A stretch of 64,000 nucleotides of DNA from an uncultured Verrucomicrobiota bacterium (GTDB lineage: Bacteria > Verrucomicrobiota > Verrucomicrobiia > Methylacidiphilales > UBA1321). Below, in pieces: positions 1-8,466 of the stretch. Position 1 is the first letter of the stretch; each line of letters begins with the position of its first letter. The stretch is from contig CAIPBM010000112.1 of NCBI GenBank assembly GCA_903863295.1, positions 1 to 64,000 on the forward strand. The letters are read 5' to 3'. Under the pieces are notes generated by a model. The model worked only from the letters and a program-made list of their open reading frames with translations, searched no databases and was not told the DNA's origin. Made by a program: the position numbers and the translations under genes.

Positions 1-8
1 CCGCGCTT

Positions 9-575
9 ATGGACCCCATGATCCCGATTCCCCGGCAAGCTCTCGCCGACTTGCTTCAGGCTGCGGGATCGCCGCTTACGCCCGAGGCCTATCTGGCCGC
101 CCTGAGCCCGTCGGAGGGATTTGAAAAATATCCGAGCCGGGCCAAGGTCGCTCTTTGGAGCAAACACATCCTGCTTGCGGCGGCGATTATCTCCGGCGTC
201 TGGATTTGTCTGCCCTTTGGATTTGATCTTTCCGGGCTGCTCGTGGCGATAGCGCTGGCGGTGCTGACGTTTTTCGAGTACCGGGTCCACGCCTATTTCT
301 GCGCACGCAACCCCAAGGCGCCGCGGCTCGGCTTCCGCAACCAGACCGGGTTGGCCGTCACAATCTTCATCTACGGAATTTACCACGCCATGCTGCCCTT
401 TCAGGTGCCGACCTGGCTGGACAGCTTCATCGATCCGACTTCCCTGGCGCTGATGAAAACGGTGATCCGGTACGGCTATATCGCCATCGCTGTGGTGGGG
501 GGAATTTCCCAGTTTGGCCAGGCTTGGTTTTACTGGAAGGCGCGTGGGACTGCGTCAACCGTTGAAGGCAAGTGA
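9..575 (+). CDS. Hypothetical membrane protein
   Basis: A 188-residue protein of unknown function. Four hydrophobic stretches, at about residues 54-71, 74-91, 114-131 and 154-175, suggest an integral membrane protein with a short soluble N-terminus of about 50 residues rich in Pro and Ala. No catalytic motif was recognised. Only eight bases precede the first ATG, so the true start could lie outside the window; a second ATG three codons in is equally possible. The next gene is 130 bases downstream on the same strand. Confidence 0.55.
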   Translation: MDPMIPIPRQALADLLQAAGSPLTPEAYLAALSPSEGFEKYPSRAKVALWSKHILLAAAIISGVWICLPFGFDLSGLLVAIALAVLTFFEYRVHAYFCARNPKAPRLGFRNQTGLAVTIFIYGIYHAMLPFQVPTWLDSFIDPTSLALMKTVIRYGYIAIAVVGGISQFGQAWFYWKARGTASTVEGK

Positions 576-706
576 AACAGTTTACAAAAATGGAGCTTAG
601 TGGGCTGCCGGGGAAGCGTCCGCCTATAGGAACATCGGCGGCTACCACGGAGGGCTAGTGCGCTCTCCGGATGACAGGAGCCGTCTTTCCCGCTAGCGTG
701 CCCGGA

Positions 707-1972
707 ATGGAACTTCCGGTTGAACTTTTTCTCGCCCTCCGTTATCTGCGGCCCCGCCGGTCGTTTGTCTCGGTCATCACGGTGCTTTCCTTCCTGGGCG
801 TGACGCTGGGGGTGATGGTTCTGATCGTTGTGCTTTCGGTCATGGCCGGATTTCGCCAGCGCCTTGATGACAAGATCATCGGCTTCAACGCCCACATCAC
901 GGTGGCGATGATCGATGGCGAAGTCCTCTACGATTACGACAAAGTGCTTGATCTCATCAAGAAACAGCCCGGCGTGATGGCGGCCAGCACGTTGATCCGG
1001 GGCCCGGTCATGGTTCAGTTCCAGAACAAGATGACGCCCGCCTTTATCAAGAGCGTCCCAGTGGAAGGCGACGACCCGGTCCTGCCGTTGCGTCAATACC
1101 TGATCATGGGCGACTACGAACTCCGCGGCGATTCCGTTCTCGTCGGCACGGAGTGGAGCAAGCGCAATGGCGCTTTCCCCGGCGACAAGATCGACATCTT
1201 TGGCAATGCCTTCCTCCAGGCCGCGTTGGCCATGAGCAAAGGAGGCAAGGCCGATAACCGAAACCTCCCGTTGCCGGAGGAGCCGATTATCCGCGGTGTT
1301 TTCCAGACCGGGCAGTTCGATTACGACCTCAACTTCCTCCTCGTCTCGACCGAAATGGCCCAGCACATCTGGGGCATGGAGGACGCTGTCCATGGCATCG
1401 CGGTTCGCGTCAAAGACCCGGATCAAGCCGAACTGGTCAAGGATCAGCTCAACCAAGTCCTGCCGCCGGAACTCCATGCCCGGACCTGGATGGACGATAA
1501 CCGCGACCTCTTCAATGCCATTGCCACGGAGCGGGTGGTCATGACCTTCATCCTCTTCTTTGTCATGCTCGTGGCGGCGTTCGGGTTATGCAGCACGTTG
1601 ATTACCATCACGGTGCAGAAATCGCGGGAGATTGGGCTGATGAAGGCGCTTGGCGCCAATGATCTCCAGGTTTCCGGCGTCTTTCTCTTTCATGGGGTTG
1701 TAGTCGGCGTGGTAGGCGCGGTGAGCGGAACGATTTCCGGGCTTGTGGTGCTTCACTTTCGCAATCCGTTCCGGGATTTCCTGCTCCACGTTTTCCACAT
1801 CCAGGTTTTTGCGCCCTCGGTTTATGGCCAGACCAGTATTCCGGCGGTGATCAATCCGGTGAGCGTGGCGTTGATTGCCATCTCGGCGGTGGTCATTTGC
1901 ATCCTGGCGGCATTGATTCCTGCGGTGAGCGCGGCGAGGCTCGCCCCGGCGCGGGCTTTGCGGTATGAATAG
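707..1972 (+). CDS. LolC/LolE-type ABC transporter permease
   Basis: Probable inner-membrane permease of the lipoprotein-releasing (LolCDE) or related FtsX/MacB family. The protein starts in the family style, with LFLALRYLRPRRSF followed by a transmembrane segment near residue 30. A large periplasmic domain spans about residues 50-280, and three transmembrane segments follow (about 290-315, 340-365, 390-415). It ends in PARALRYE, the typical LolC/E C-terminus. I chose the ATG at 707 over one 36 bases upstream because it gives the usual family N-terminus. No LolD ATPase is visible nearby, so its partner must lie elsewhere or before the window. Family assignment is firm; substrate is inferred. 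Confidence 0.85.
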   Translation: MELPVELFLALRYLRPRRSFVSVITVLSFLGVTLGVMVLIVVLSVMAGFRQRLDDKIIGFNAHITVAMIDGEVLYDYDKVLDLIKKQPGVMAASTLIRGPVMVQFQNKMTPAFIKSVPVEGDDPVLPLRQYLIMGDYELRGDSVLVGTEWSKRNGAFPGDKIDIFGNAFLQAALAMSKGGKADNRNLPLPEEPIIRGVFQTGQFDYDLNFLLVSTEMAQHIWGMEDAVHGIAVRVKDPDQAELVKDQLNQVLPPELHARTWMDDNRDLFNAIATERVVMTFILFFVMLVAAFGLCSTLITITVQKSREIGLMKALGANDLQVSGVFLFHGVVVGVVGAVSGTISGLVVLHFRNPFRDFLLHVFHIQVFAPSVYGQTSIPAVINPVSVALIAISAVVICILAALIPAVSAARLAPARALRYE

Positions 1973-1979
1973 GATAAAT

Positions 1980-2585
1980 ATGATGTATCAGGTGCTTCAG
2001 TTTGTAGCGGCGGTCTATGACCGTCGTTCGGATTTCGGGGACAATTTCGGCGACGGTCATAGACCGCCACTACAGGGGAGGGCATTTCGACTCGGCGTTC
2101 TGTTGGCCTTGTGTCTGCCCGCCTTTGGCCTGGCGCAAAACGTACCGCCTGCGGCGGGCACGCCGCAATCGCTGCCCACGGTCACGCTGCATATTGGCAA
2201 GGCGACGCTCAACACGCAGATCGCCGCGACGGCCACTCAGCGCGAGATCGGCCTGATGTATGTCACCAAGCTGCCCGATAATGACGGCATGATCTTCCTC
2301 CTTGGCGATCCCGCGATCGCGACGTTCTGGATGAAGAATACGCTCATTCCACTGTCGGTCGCCTACATCGACAAGGACGGCGTCATCCGTGAAATCTACG
2401 ACATGGTGCCAGAAGACTTTTCCAAGCCCCATGTCGATTCCGATCTGCCCATTTACCGCAGCGAAAGCAACCAGATCTGCTATGCGCTGGAGACCAACCT
2501 TCATTGGTTCTCACTCAACGGCATCAAGCCGGGCACCAAGATTGATCCGCCGCCCGCCTCGCTGACCAAGATTGTCACTCCCTAA
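1980..2585 (+). CDS. DUF192 family exported protein, with repeat-derived N-terminus
   Basis: DUF192 proteins are small beta-rich proteins of unclear function, often exported. The body matches the family (REIGLMYV, GMIFLL, FWMKNTLIPLSVAYID, and a C-terminal region with SNQICYALE). The reading frame opens just after the lolC/E stop; an AGGA six bases upstream favours the ATG at 1980. Codons 9-32 or so are entirely palindromic repeat A (2003-2074), read as AAVYDRR and DGHRPPLQ. A signal-peptide-like stretch (RLGVLLALCLPAFGLAQ) follows only after the repeat. Either the repeat is translated ahead of the signal peptide, or initiation uses a non-ATG codon near 2100. Confidence 0.8.
   Translation: MMYQVLQFVAAVYDRRSDFGDNFGDGHRPPLQGRAFRLGVLLALCLPAFGLAQNVPPAAGTPQSLPTVTLHIGKATLNTQIAATATQREIGLMYVTKLPDNDGMIFLLGDPAIATFWMKNTLIPLSVAYIDKDGVIREIYDMVPEDFSKPHVDSDLPIYRSESNQICYALETNLHWFSLNGIKPGTKIDPPPASLTKIVTP
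2003..2074. repeat. Interspersed palindromic repeat, family A (full element)
   Basis: Two 24-base arms, 2003-2026 and 2051-2074, are inverted copies with one mismatch. They share the core GGCGGTCTATGACCGTC and end in TGTAG/CTACA. The 24-base spacer is not conserved in the other copies. A second full element lies at 43587-43652 and single arms at 31823-31846 and 32201-32215. This copy lies inside the 5' end of the DUF192 reading frame and stays in frame. Confidence 0.85.
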
Positions 2586-2598
2586 CCTTACTGACGCC

Positions 2599-3384
2599 AT
2601 GCCACTTCCCATCGATTACCACATGCATCCGCAGGCCCACAGCATCAAGCCTTACACCCCGGAATTGCTGCAACCCTGGGCCGATACCGCCCGTCAGCGC
2701 GGCCTGAAGGAAATCGCCTTCACCGACCACGACCGCTATTACGAGGGGGTCGATTTCGACCAGATCGACAAGCTTCGCGAGGCGAATCCCGACGTGAAAA
2801 TTCTCGCCGGCATTGAGCTCGATAACGATCCGGTCAGCGGCAGGGCAGGTCGCGCCTGGGTGGAGAAGAATTGGGATCGGCTCGACTTCGTGCTCGGCTC
2901 GGCCCATTACCTGCCGGGGGATCCGGAGATGTTCGATCAGGTCACCCGCAAAGATGAGTTCGCCCAGCGCGATATCGCTGCCGATTGCGTGAAATATGTC
3001 GCGGAGCTGAACGGGATGATCGACCGGGGGGGCATTGATACGCTCTCACATCTCGACCTGATGAAGATTCACGGCGTCTGGCATCCTGAGGGCGGACTCC
3101 TGCCACACTTCCAGTCTTTATTGGAACGGATCAGCCGGGAAGGCCTCGCCATTGAGATCAGTACCGCTGGCTGGCGCAAACCGGTAGGTGAGCAATATCC
3201 GCATGTGGACCTCATCCGCGAGGCGCAGCGGCTGGGTATTCCCTTTACCCTCGCCAGTGATGCCCATTCTCACGCACAATTGGCGGAGGAGTATGGACGT
3301 CTCTCGGAACTGCTCAAGCAACTCGGCATTCGTGAAGTGGCCTCCTACGAGAAACACCGCCGCCGCATGATTCCCCTCGACTGA
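2599..3384 (+). CDS. PHP-domain phosphoesterase, histidinol-phosphatase-like
   Basis: Metal-dependent PHP-fold hydrolase, closest in pattern to HisJ/HisK histidinol-phosphate phosphatases. Visible metal-ligand motifs in order: DYHMH near the N-terminus, FTDHD, AGIELD, GSAHYLP, SHLDLMK, EISTAGWRKP and a C-terminal ASDAHSH. At about 260 residues it is the usual length. I take the ATG at 2599; an upstream in-frame ATG at 2572 would overlap the DUF192 gene by 14 bases. No other histidine-biosynthesis gene is in the window, so the substrate is inferred and a different phosphoester is possible. Confidence 0.82.
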   Translation: MPLPIDYHMHPQAHSIKPYTPELLQPWADTARQRGLKEIAFTDHDRYYEGVDFDQIDKLREANPDVKILAGIELDNDPVSGRAGRAWVEKNWDRLDFVLGSAHYLPGDPEMFDQVTRKDEFAQRDIAADCVKYVAELNGMIDRGGIDTLSHLDLMKIHGVWHPEGGLLPHFQSLLERISREGLAIEISTAGWRKPVGEQYPHVDLIREAQRLGIPFTLASDAHSHAQLAEEYGRLSELLKQLGIREVASYEKHRRRMIPLD

Positions 3385-3385
3385 T

Positions 3386-4420
3386 ATGGAGCACAATTTC
3401 GAGGCTAATTTTTTCACGCTGCTCGAGTTACTCGATCCGGCCAGCCGTCTCGAAATCGAGGCCGTATGCGCCCGCGTCTCGTATGGCCCCCGCGAGGTCG
3501 TTTACGAGCAGAGCGATCCCTCCAGTTGCGTCTATATTATCGTCAGCGGCTTGGTCGAAGCGGTCACCACCAGCCCGGACGGTCGCCAGACGCGCTCGGT
3601 CGGCCACATGGGCAAGGGCGATTTTTTCGGCGATCTTGGCGTGCTCACGGGACAGGTCCGGCTCGCGCGGGTTGAGACCTGCGAGCCGACCAAGCTGCTC
3701 CAGATTGAGAAGCTCGCGTTTCAGCGCCTGCTGGAAAAAGTCCCCAAGTTTGGCGCCTACTTCAGCCGGAACCTGGCGCGACGGCTGCACCAGACTTCCA
3801 CGGAAGCGCACCTCGATATCTATTCCGTCGACCTCGCGGGTAATCTGAAGCACTTCGATTTGCTCACGATCTTCCAGGCCATCACCAGCATGGGGCGCAC
3901 GGGAGAACTTCATCTCAACAGCGCCAGCAACGAGTTGATCGGAAGTTTCTTTTTCCGGCAGGGTCGCGCGGAGCATGGGCGCTTTGCCCATCTCGAAGGT
4001 GAGGAGGCGATCTGGCAGGGCTTCGTTGAGCTGGCCACCGATGGGACGTTTGTTTTCCATGTCATGGAAAAACCGACCGCCCAGTTCACCGACCAGACCA
4101 AGATTGAATTGGAAAGCATCGACCTGCTCATGCAAGGGGCCACCCGTCGCGACACCTTCCATGACTTGCCGGAACCGCTCCGCTTGATGCAGGGGCGCTT
4201 GAGCCGACTCAGCGAGCAGCTCTTCTGGTCCGACCCGGCCACCCAACCGCTGGCTGAGCGCATCTGGGAGTTGATCGCCAAGCGTCCGCAGCCGCTCGAT
4301 ACCCTGTGGCGTCGGCTCACTTATTCCTCCCTGACTTTTCTGGAAACGGTCAACCTGTTGATCAATACAGGGCAGGTTGAGCTCCTGACCGAGGAGCCCG
4401 TGGTCGCGAAACCTTTCTGA
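3386..4420 (+). CDS. Cyclic nucleotide-binding domain plus DUF4388 (PATAN-like) protein, copy 1
   Basis: Predicted cytoplasmic signalling protein. Residues about 20-130 form a Crp-type cyclic nucleotide-binding domain (VVYEQSDPSSCVYIIVSG, then GDFFGDLGVLTG, then ARVETCEPTKLLQI). Residues about 145-255 match DUF4388 (HFDLLTIFQAITSMGRTGEL, GSFFFRQGRAEH). There is no DNA-binding helix-turn-helix, so it is not a classical Crp regulator. The ATG follows the previous stop after one base. The next gene is a paralogue with the same domain order, pointing to tandem duplication. Ligand and partner are unknown. Confidence 0.8.
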   Translation: MEHNFEANFFTLLELLDPASRLEIEAVCARVSYGPREVVYEQSDPSSCVYIIVSGLVEAVTTSPDGRQTRSVGHMGKGDFFGDLGVLTGQVRLARVETCEPTKLLQIEKLAFQRLLEKVPKFGAYFSRNLARRLHQTSTEAHLDIYSVDLAGNLKHFDLLTIFQAITSMGRTGELHLNSASNELIGSFFFRQGRAEHGRFAHLEGEEAIWQGFVELATDGTFVFHVMEKPTAQFTDQTKIELESIDLLMQGATRRDTFHDLPEPLRLMQGRLSRLSEQLFWSDPATQPLAERIWELIAKRPQPLDTLWRRLTYSSLTFLETVNLLINTGQVELLTEEPVVAKPF

Positions 4421-4433
4421 CAACGCTTTGATT

Positions 4434-5480
4434 ATGGCCAATCCTCCTCCAGCAACCAGCGATTCGGATGCAAATTTCCTGCTGATGCTGGAAACGTTGG
4501 GTGAGGAACAGCGTCGGGAAGTGGAAAAGGTTTGCGCGTTGGTGACGCTTGAACCGGGCCAATTCGTTTACCTCCAAGGCGCACCGGCGGATGCGGTTTA
4601 CATCGTGGTTTCCGGCGTGGCGGAGGCGATCACGTTCAGCCCGGATGGGAAACAGAGCCGGTCGCTGGGACTGATCCGGCGAGGGGATTTCTTCGGCGAC
4701 CTCGCGTTGCTCACGGATAACCCTCGTCTTGCGGCGGTCCGCGTCCGCGAGGCGGCGGAATTACTCCGCATCCGCAAGGAGGCTTTCCTTCACTTGATGA
4801 AGACGATTCCGGAACTCGGCTTCTTCTTCTGCCGGAACCTGGCCCGACGCCTTCATGGCACCTCGACCGAGGCGCATCATCGCGTCTATGCCATTGATCT
4901 CACGGGCAATCTTCAGCGGTTTGATCTTTTGACCATTGTCCAGGCCATTACCGGGATGGCCCATACCGGGGAGCTTTGCCTTAACAATTCCGCCAACGAA
5001 CTGCTCGGCAGCTTTTTCTTCCGGACGGGCCGCGTTGAATATGCGCGCTTCGGGCATTTGCTCGGATTGGAGGCGATCTGGCAGGGCTTCATCGAATCGA
5101 CCTCCGAGGGCACCTTCAGTTTCCGCTCCATGTGCGAACCGACTACCCCCTTTGCCAAGGAGCACAAGATCGACATGGAAGGGACGAGTCTCCTGCTGGA
5201 AGGCGTCGGTAAGCGGGATACTTACCAGGGCATGCCTGAGACCTTGCGGCACATGGAGGGTAGCCTCCATCGGCTCAGCAAGACCTTGGAGTGGAAAAAC
5301 GATGAAACCCGGGAGCTCGCGACTAAAATCTGGGATCAGATCGCGGAACCACTCCCGCTGGCCATGATCTGGAAAAAACTGAATTACTCGGCCATCTCAT
5401 TTCTGGAAGTGGTGATGGAAATGGGCATGAATGGCCAGGCAGAGCTTTTTGTCGAGGAAGCGAAGTTTAAGGAAAAGTAG
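4434..5480 (+). CDS. Cyclic nucleotide-binding domain plus DUF4388 protein, copy 2
   Basis: Paralogue of the preceding gene over its full length. It has a cyclic nucleotide-binding domain at about residues 20-130 (GQFVYLQGAPADAVYIVVSG, GDFFGDLALLT), then DUF4388 (RFDLLTIVQAITGMAHTGEL, GSFFFRTGRVEY). The two copies keep motif order and spacing but differ widely elsewhere, so the duplication is probably not recent. ATG at 4434 (MANPPPA) is preferred over 4428. The 13-base gap suggests co-transcription. Both may sense a nucleotide and pass the signal through the DUF4388 domain; that is inference. Confidence 0.8.
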   Translation: MANPPPATSDSDANFLLMLETLGEEQRREVEKVCALVTLEPGQFVYLQGAPADAVYIVVSGVAEAITFSPDGKQSRSLGLIRRGDFFGDLALLTDNPRLAAVRVREAAELLRIRKEAFLHLMKTIPELGFFFCRNLARRLHGTSTEAHHRVYAIDLTGNLQRFDLLTIVQAITGMAHTGELCLNNSANELLGSFFFRTGRVEYARFGHLLGLEAIWQGFIESTSEGTFSFRSMCEPTTPFAKEHKIDMEGTSLLLEGVGKRDTYQGMPETLRHMEGSLHRLSKTLEWKNDETRELATKIWDQIAEPLPLAMIWKKLNYSAISFLEVVMEMGMNGQAELFVEEAKFKEK

Positions 5481-5626
5481 AGTCCCATTGTGCCAATTTT
5501 GCAACGATTCTCGCCGGTAGAGGATGTGCTTGAATCATGGCTTGAAACCCGCAGACTTGCCAAGATGGCCTGACGGTTCGGGACATCCACGCGCAGCCAA
5601 CTCATTACCAACTTTGAAGGAGATTT

Positions 5627-7174
5627 ATGCCCGGCACGAACCACTATGATGTCATCATTATCGGCAGCGGCGCAGGCGGCGGCACGCTGGCTCTTCGCCT
5701 TGCCCCATCGGGCAAGAAAATCCTGATCCTGGAACGTGGCGATTATCTCCCCCGCGAAAAGGAAAACTGGGATCCGACCGAGGTTTTCGTCAATAACCGC
5801 TACGTTTCCAAGGACACTTGGTATGACGACAAGGGAAAGGAATTCCAGCCCGGCGTCCACTACGTGGTCGGCGGTGCGACCAAGATGTACGGTGCGGCAC
5901 TCTTCCGCCTTCGCAAGGAAGACTTTGGTGAGTTGAAGCATCACGATGGCATTTCTCCCGCGTGGCCGATCAGCTATGATGAACTTGAGCCCTATTACAC
6001 GGAGGCCGAGGAGCTATATCACGTCCACGGGATGCGCGGTGAAGATCCAACTGAGCCCCACGCGAGCAAGCCCTACCTCTATCCCGCCATCGCGCACGAG
6101 CCTCGCATCCAGCGTCTCCACGACGATCTGGTCAAGGGCGGTTACAAGCCTTTCCACGCGCCAACCGGGCTGTTGCTCGATGAGCAGCATCGCAATGCCA
6201 GCACCTGTATCAAGTGCGACACCTGCGACGGCTATCCCTGTCTCGTCCATGCCAAGGCGGATGCCGAAGTCATCGCCGTTCGTCCTGCATTGAAATATCC
6301 CAACGTCACGATGCACACGAATGCCGAGGTGCTGAAGCTCGTGACCAGCCCCGACGGCAAGACCGTGACCGAAGTTATCGTCAAGCGTGAGGGTGAAACC
6401 GAATCCTACAGCGCCGATATCGTCGTCGTCTCGGCGGGCGCTTCCAACACGGCACGGCTGCTCCTTATGTCGGCCAATGACAAGCACCCGAACGGTCTCG
6501 CCAATGGTTCGGATCAGGTTGGCCGCAATTACATGTTCCATAACAGTCAGGCCGTGGTGGCGCTTTCGGTCGAGGCGAACCTGACCAAGTTCCAGAAGAC
6601 GATTTCGATCAACGATTTCTATTTTGGTGACAAGGACTTTGAGTTCCCCATGGGCAACATCCAGATGATCGGGAAATCGAAGGGGCCGATGTTCAAGGGC
6701 GATGCGCCGTTCTTCGCGCCCGGTTTCACGCTTGACGAAATGGCCCGGCACTCGGTCGATTTCTGGCTGACCACGGAGGATTTGCCGAACCCGAACAATC
6801 GCGTGACGCTCAACAGCGCCAATGAGATCGTCCTCAACTATACCTTCAATAACGAAGTGCCGACCAAGCGCCTCTATGAGCGCCTCAAGTCGATGTTGGA
6901 GCATCTCGGCATGCACAAGCATCTCATCCCGAACTCGGTCTATCTCGGCAAGGTAATCCCGATTGCCGGGGTGGGGCATCAGGCTGGTACGGCGCGGTTC
7001 GGCACCGACCCGAAGACCTCCGTGCTTGACGTGAATTGCAAGGCGCATGAGCTGGATAATCTCTACATCGTCGACACCAGCTTCTTCGTCAGCATCGGCG
7101 CGGTGAATCCGTCGTTGACCGCGATCGCGAATGCCCTGCGTGTGGGTGATCACCTTCTGCAGCGCCTCAAGTGA
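5627..7174 (+). CDS. GMC-family FAD-dependent oxidoreductase
   Basis: Glucose-methanol-choline oxidoreductase of 515 residues. The N-terminal Rossmann FAD motif is IIGSGAGGGTLALRL, residues about 11-25, followed by an acid-ended strand ILILERGD. VVGGATKMYGAALFRLR near residue 80 is the second FAD contact. The C-terminal part carries the family pair: HQAGT, and VNPSLTAIANA after DNLYIVDTS. An unusual cysteine cluster, C194-x2-C197-x2-C200-x4-C205 (CIKCDTCDGYPC), sits in the middle. No signal peptide is seen. A strong ribosome site AAGGAG lies four bases before the ATG. Substrate unknown; sugar or polyol is plausible given the downstream aquaporin and sugar kinase. Confidence 0.88.
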   Translation: MPGTNHYDVIIIGSGAGGGTLALRLAPSGKKILILERGDYLPREKENWDPTEVFVNNRYVSKDTWYDDKGKEFQPGVHYVVGGATKMYGAALFRLRKEDFGELKHHDGISPAWPISYDELEPYYTEAEELYHVHGMRGEDPTEPHASKPYLYPAIAHEPRIQRLHDDLVKGGYKPFHAPTGLLLDEQHRNASTCIKCDTCDGYPCLVHAKADAEVIAVRPALKYPNVTMHTNAEVLKLVTSPDGKTVTEVIVKREGETESYSADIVVVSAGASNTARLLLMSANDKHPNGLANGSDQVGRNYMFHNSQAVVALSVEANLTKFQKTISINDFYFGDKDFEFPMGNIQMIGKSKGPMFKGDAPFFAPGFTLDEMARHSVDFWLTTEDLPNPNNRVTLNSANEIVLNYTFNNEVPTKRLYERLKSMLEHLGMHKHLIPNSVYLGKVIPIAGVGHQAGTARFGTDPKTSVLDVNCKAHELDNLYIVDTSFFVSIGAVNPSLTAIANALRVGDHLLQRLK

Positions 7175-7202
7175 GGCGCGGGCCCGCCACGGCGAGACGA
7201 CT

Positions 7203-8063
7203 GTGAAAAGCGGCCTTAATACCCAGAATTCGGCCTTCACTCTTCTCCAGAGGTCAGCCCTCGATTCGCTCCGGCGCCACTGGCCGGAGTATCTCATGGA
7301 GGCCGCTCAACTCGGCATCTTCATGATCTCCGCCGGGGTTTTCACCGCCCTGCTGGAATGGCCAACATCACCGGCTTTGCATGCCATTCCCAACGAGTTC
7401 ATTCGCCGAGCCCTGATCGGCGTGGCCATGGGCGGAACGGCCATGGGGCTGATCTACTCGCCCTGGGGCAAACGCTCGGGTGCCCACATGAACCCGGCGG
7501 TGACGCTGACCTTCCTGCGCCTCGGCAAGATTCCACCGTGGGATGCCTTCTATTACATCATCTTTCAATTTCTCGGCGGACTGGCTGGAGTTCTGCTCAC
7601 GGAGTTGGCGCTCGGAAAATACTTCACGGAACCGCCCATTAATTACGTTGTCACCATTCCCGGTCCCGATGGGAATCTCGTCGCTTTTCTCGGCGAGTTT
7701 TCAATAGCCTTCATCATGATGACGATGATCGTCTACGTCTCGAACAAGCCCGCGATCTCCCAGTTCACCGGACTCTTTGCGGGGCTGCTGATTATTTCCT
7801 ACGTCACCTTTGAGGCACCGATTTCAGGTTTCGGCATGAATCCGGCGCGAACCTTTGCCTCCGCGCTCCCCAGTGGGATTTGGACCGCTTACTGGCTTTA
7901 CGTCATCGCGCCGATTGGCGGCATGCTCCTGGCCGCGCAAAGTTATGTTTTCTTCAAGGATCACGAATCGATCCAGTGCTGCAAGCTGCATCATCACTCC
8001 GCGCTCGATTGTATCTACTGCGGTAAAATCCGGCTCTTTGCCGAGGGAAAGAAATCCGAATGA
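7203..8063 (+). CDS. MIP family aquaporin/glyceroporin with Cys/His-rich C-terminus
   Basis: Six-helix channel of the major intrinsic protein family. Both NPA boxes are present (SGAHMNPAVTLTF and GFGMNPARTFASA), with hydrophobic helices between them. The frame is open back to an ATG at 7131 that would overlap the GMC gene; the GTG at 7203 avoids the overlap and is my choice, but an ATG at 7296 is also possible. The last 40 residues extend beyond the sixth helix and hold CCKLHHHSALDCIYCGK, which looks metal-binding. The stop overlaps the next gene's ATG, so the two are probably coupled. Water versus glycerol selectivity cannot be told here. Confidence 0.88.
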   Translation: MKSGLNTQNSAFTLLQRSALDSLRRHWPEYLMEAAQLGIFMISAGVFTALLEWPTSPALHAIPNEFIRRALIGVAMGGTAMGLIYSPWGKRSGAHMNPAVTLTFLRLGKIPPWDAFYYIIFQFLGGLAGVLLTELALGKYFTEPPINYVVTIPGPDGNLVAFLGEFSIAFIMMTMIVYVSNKPAISQFTGLFAGLLIISYVTFEAPISGFGMNPARTFASALPSGIWTAYWLYVIAPIGGMLLAAQSYVFFKDHESIQCCKLHHHSALDCIYCGKIRLFAEGKKSE

Positions 8064-8449
8064 AACCCGAGTATCGCCGTCTCAATCATGTGACCATCAA
8101 CGTCCCGGCCGGGGAGCATGAGAAGGTCCGCGCTTTCTATGGCGGCGTGCTGGGCTTGGAGGAAATTCCTTTTCCCGAGTCTCTGGCCAGCACCTATGAC
8201 CTGATCTGGTTCAAGTGCCTCGACTTTCTCATCCATGTCGATTTCACCCCGCCTTTTTTTCGTCCGGCGGAGAACCGGCATCCTGCGCTGGAAGTCAAAA
8301 ACATTGGCGAAGTCCGGCGTCACTTCGAATCCCTCGGGGCCGAAATCCGCGAGGCCCTAGTGATACCTGACCGTGATCGCTTTTACGTCCTCGATCCCTT
8401 CGGCAATTATTTCGAGATCATCGAAATGCACGCCGACCAAGTCCGATAA
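8060..8449 (+). CDS. VOC-superfamily protein (glyoxalase/dioxygenase fold)
   Basis: A 129-residue protein with the paired beta-alpha-beta-beta-beta modules of the vicinal oxygen chelate fold. LNHVTINVPAGEHEKVRAFY opens the first module with a probable metal His; HVDFTPPFF and HPALEVKN begin later strands; FYVLDPFGNYFEIIE closes the domain in the standard way with a probable metal Glu. The reaction (glyoxalase, dioxygenase or isomerase) cannot be read from the sequence. It overlaps the aquaporin gene by four bases and is followed 17 bases later by a sugar kinase gene. Confidence 0.8.
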   Translation: MKPEYRRLNHVTINVPAGEHEKVRAFYGGVLGLEEIPFPESLASTYDLIWFKCLDFLIHVDFTPPFFRPAENRHPALEVKNIGEVRRHFESLGAEIREALVIPDRDRFYVLDPFGNYFEIIEMHADQVR

Positions 8450-8466
8450 TCCTATCACCTTCAGCC

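Noticed and set aside
530-1477. Long minus-strand open frame antisense to lolC/E
   Set aside because: It is a shadow of the strongly supported permease gene in a GC-rich codon pattern; its product is low-complexity and His/Asp-rich.
6014-7297. 427-codon minus-strand frame
   Set aside because: It is antisense to the GMC oxidoreductase and has no family-like motifs.
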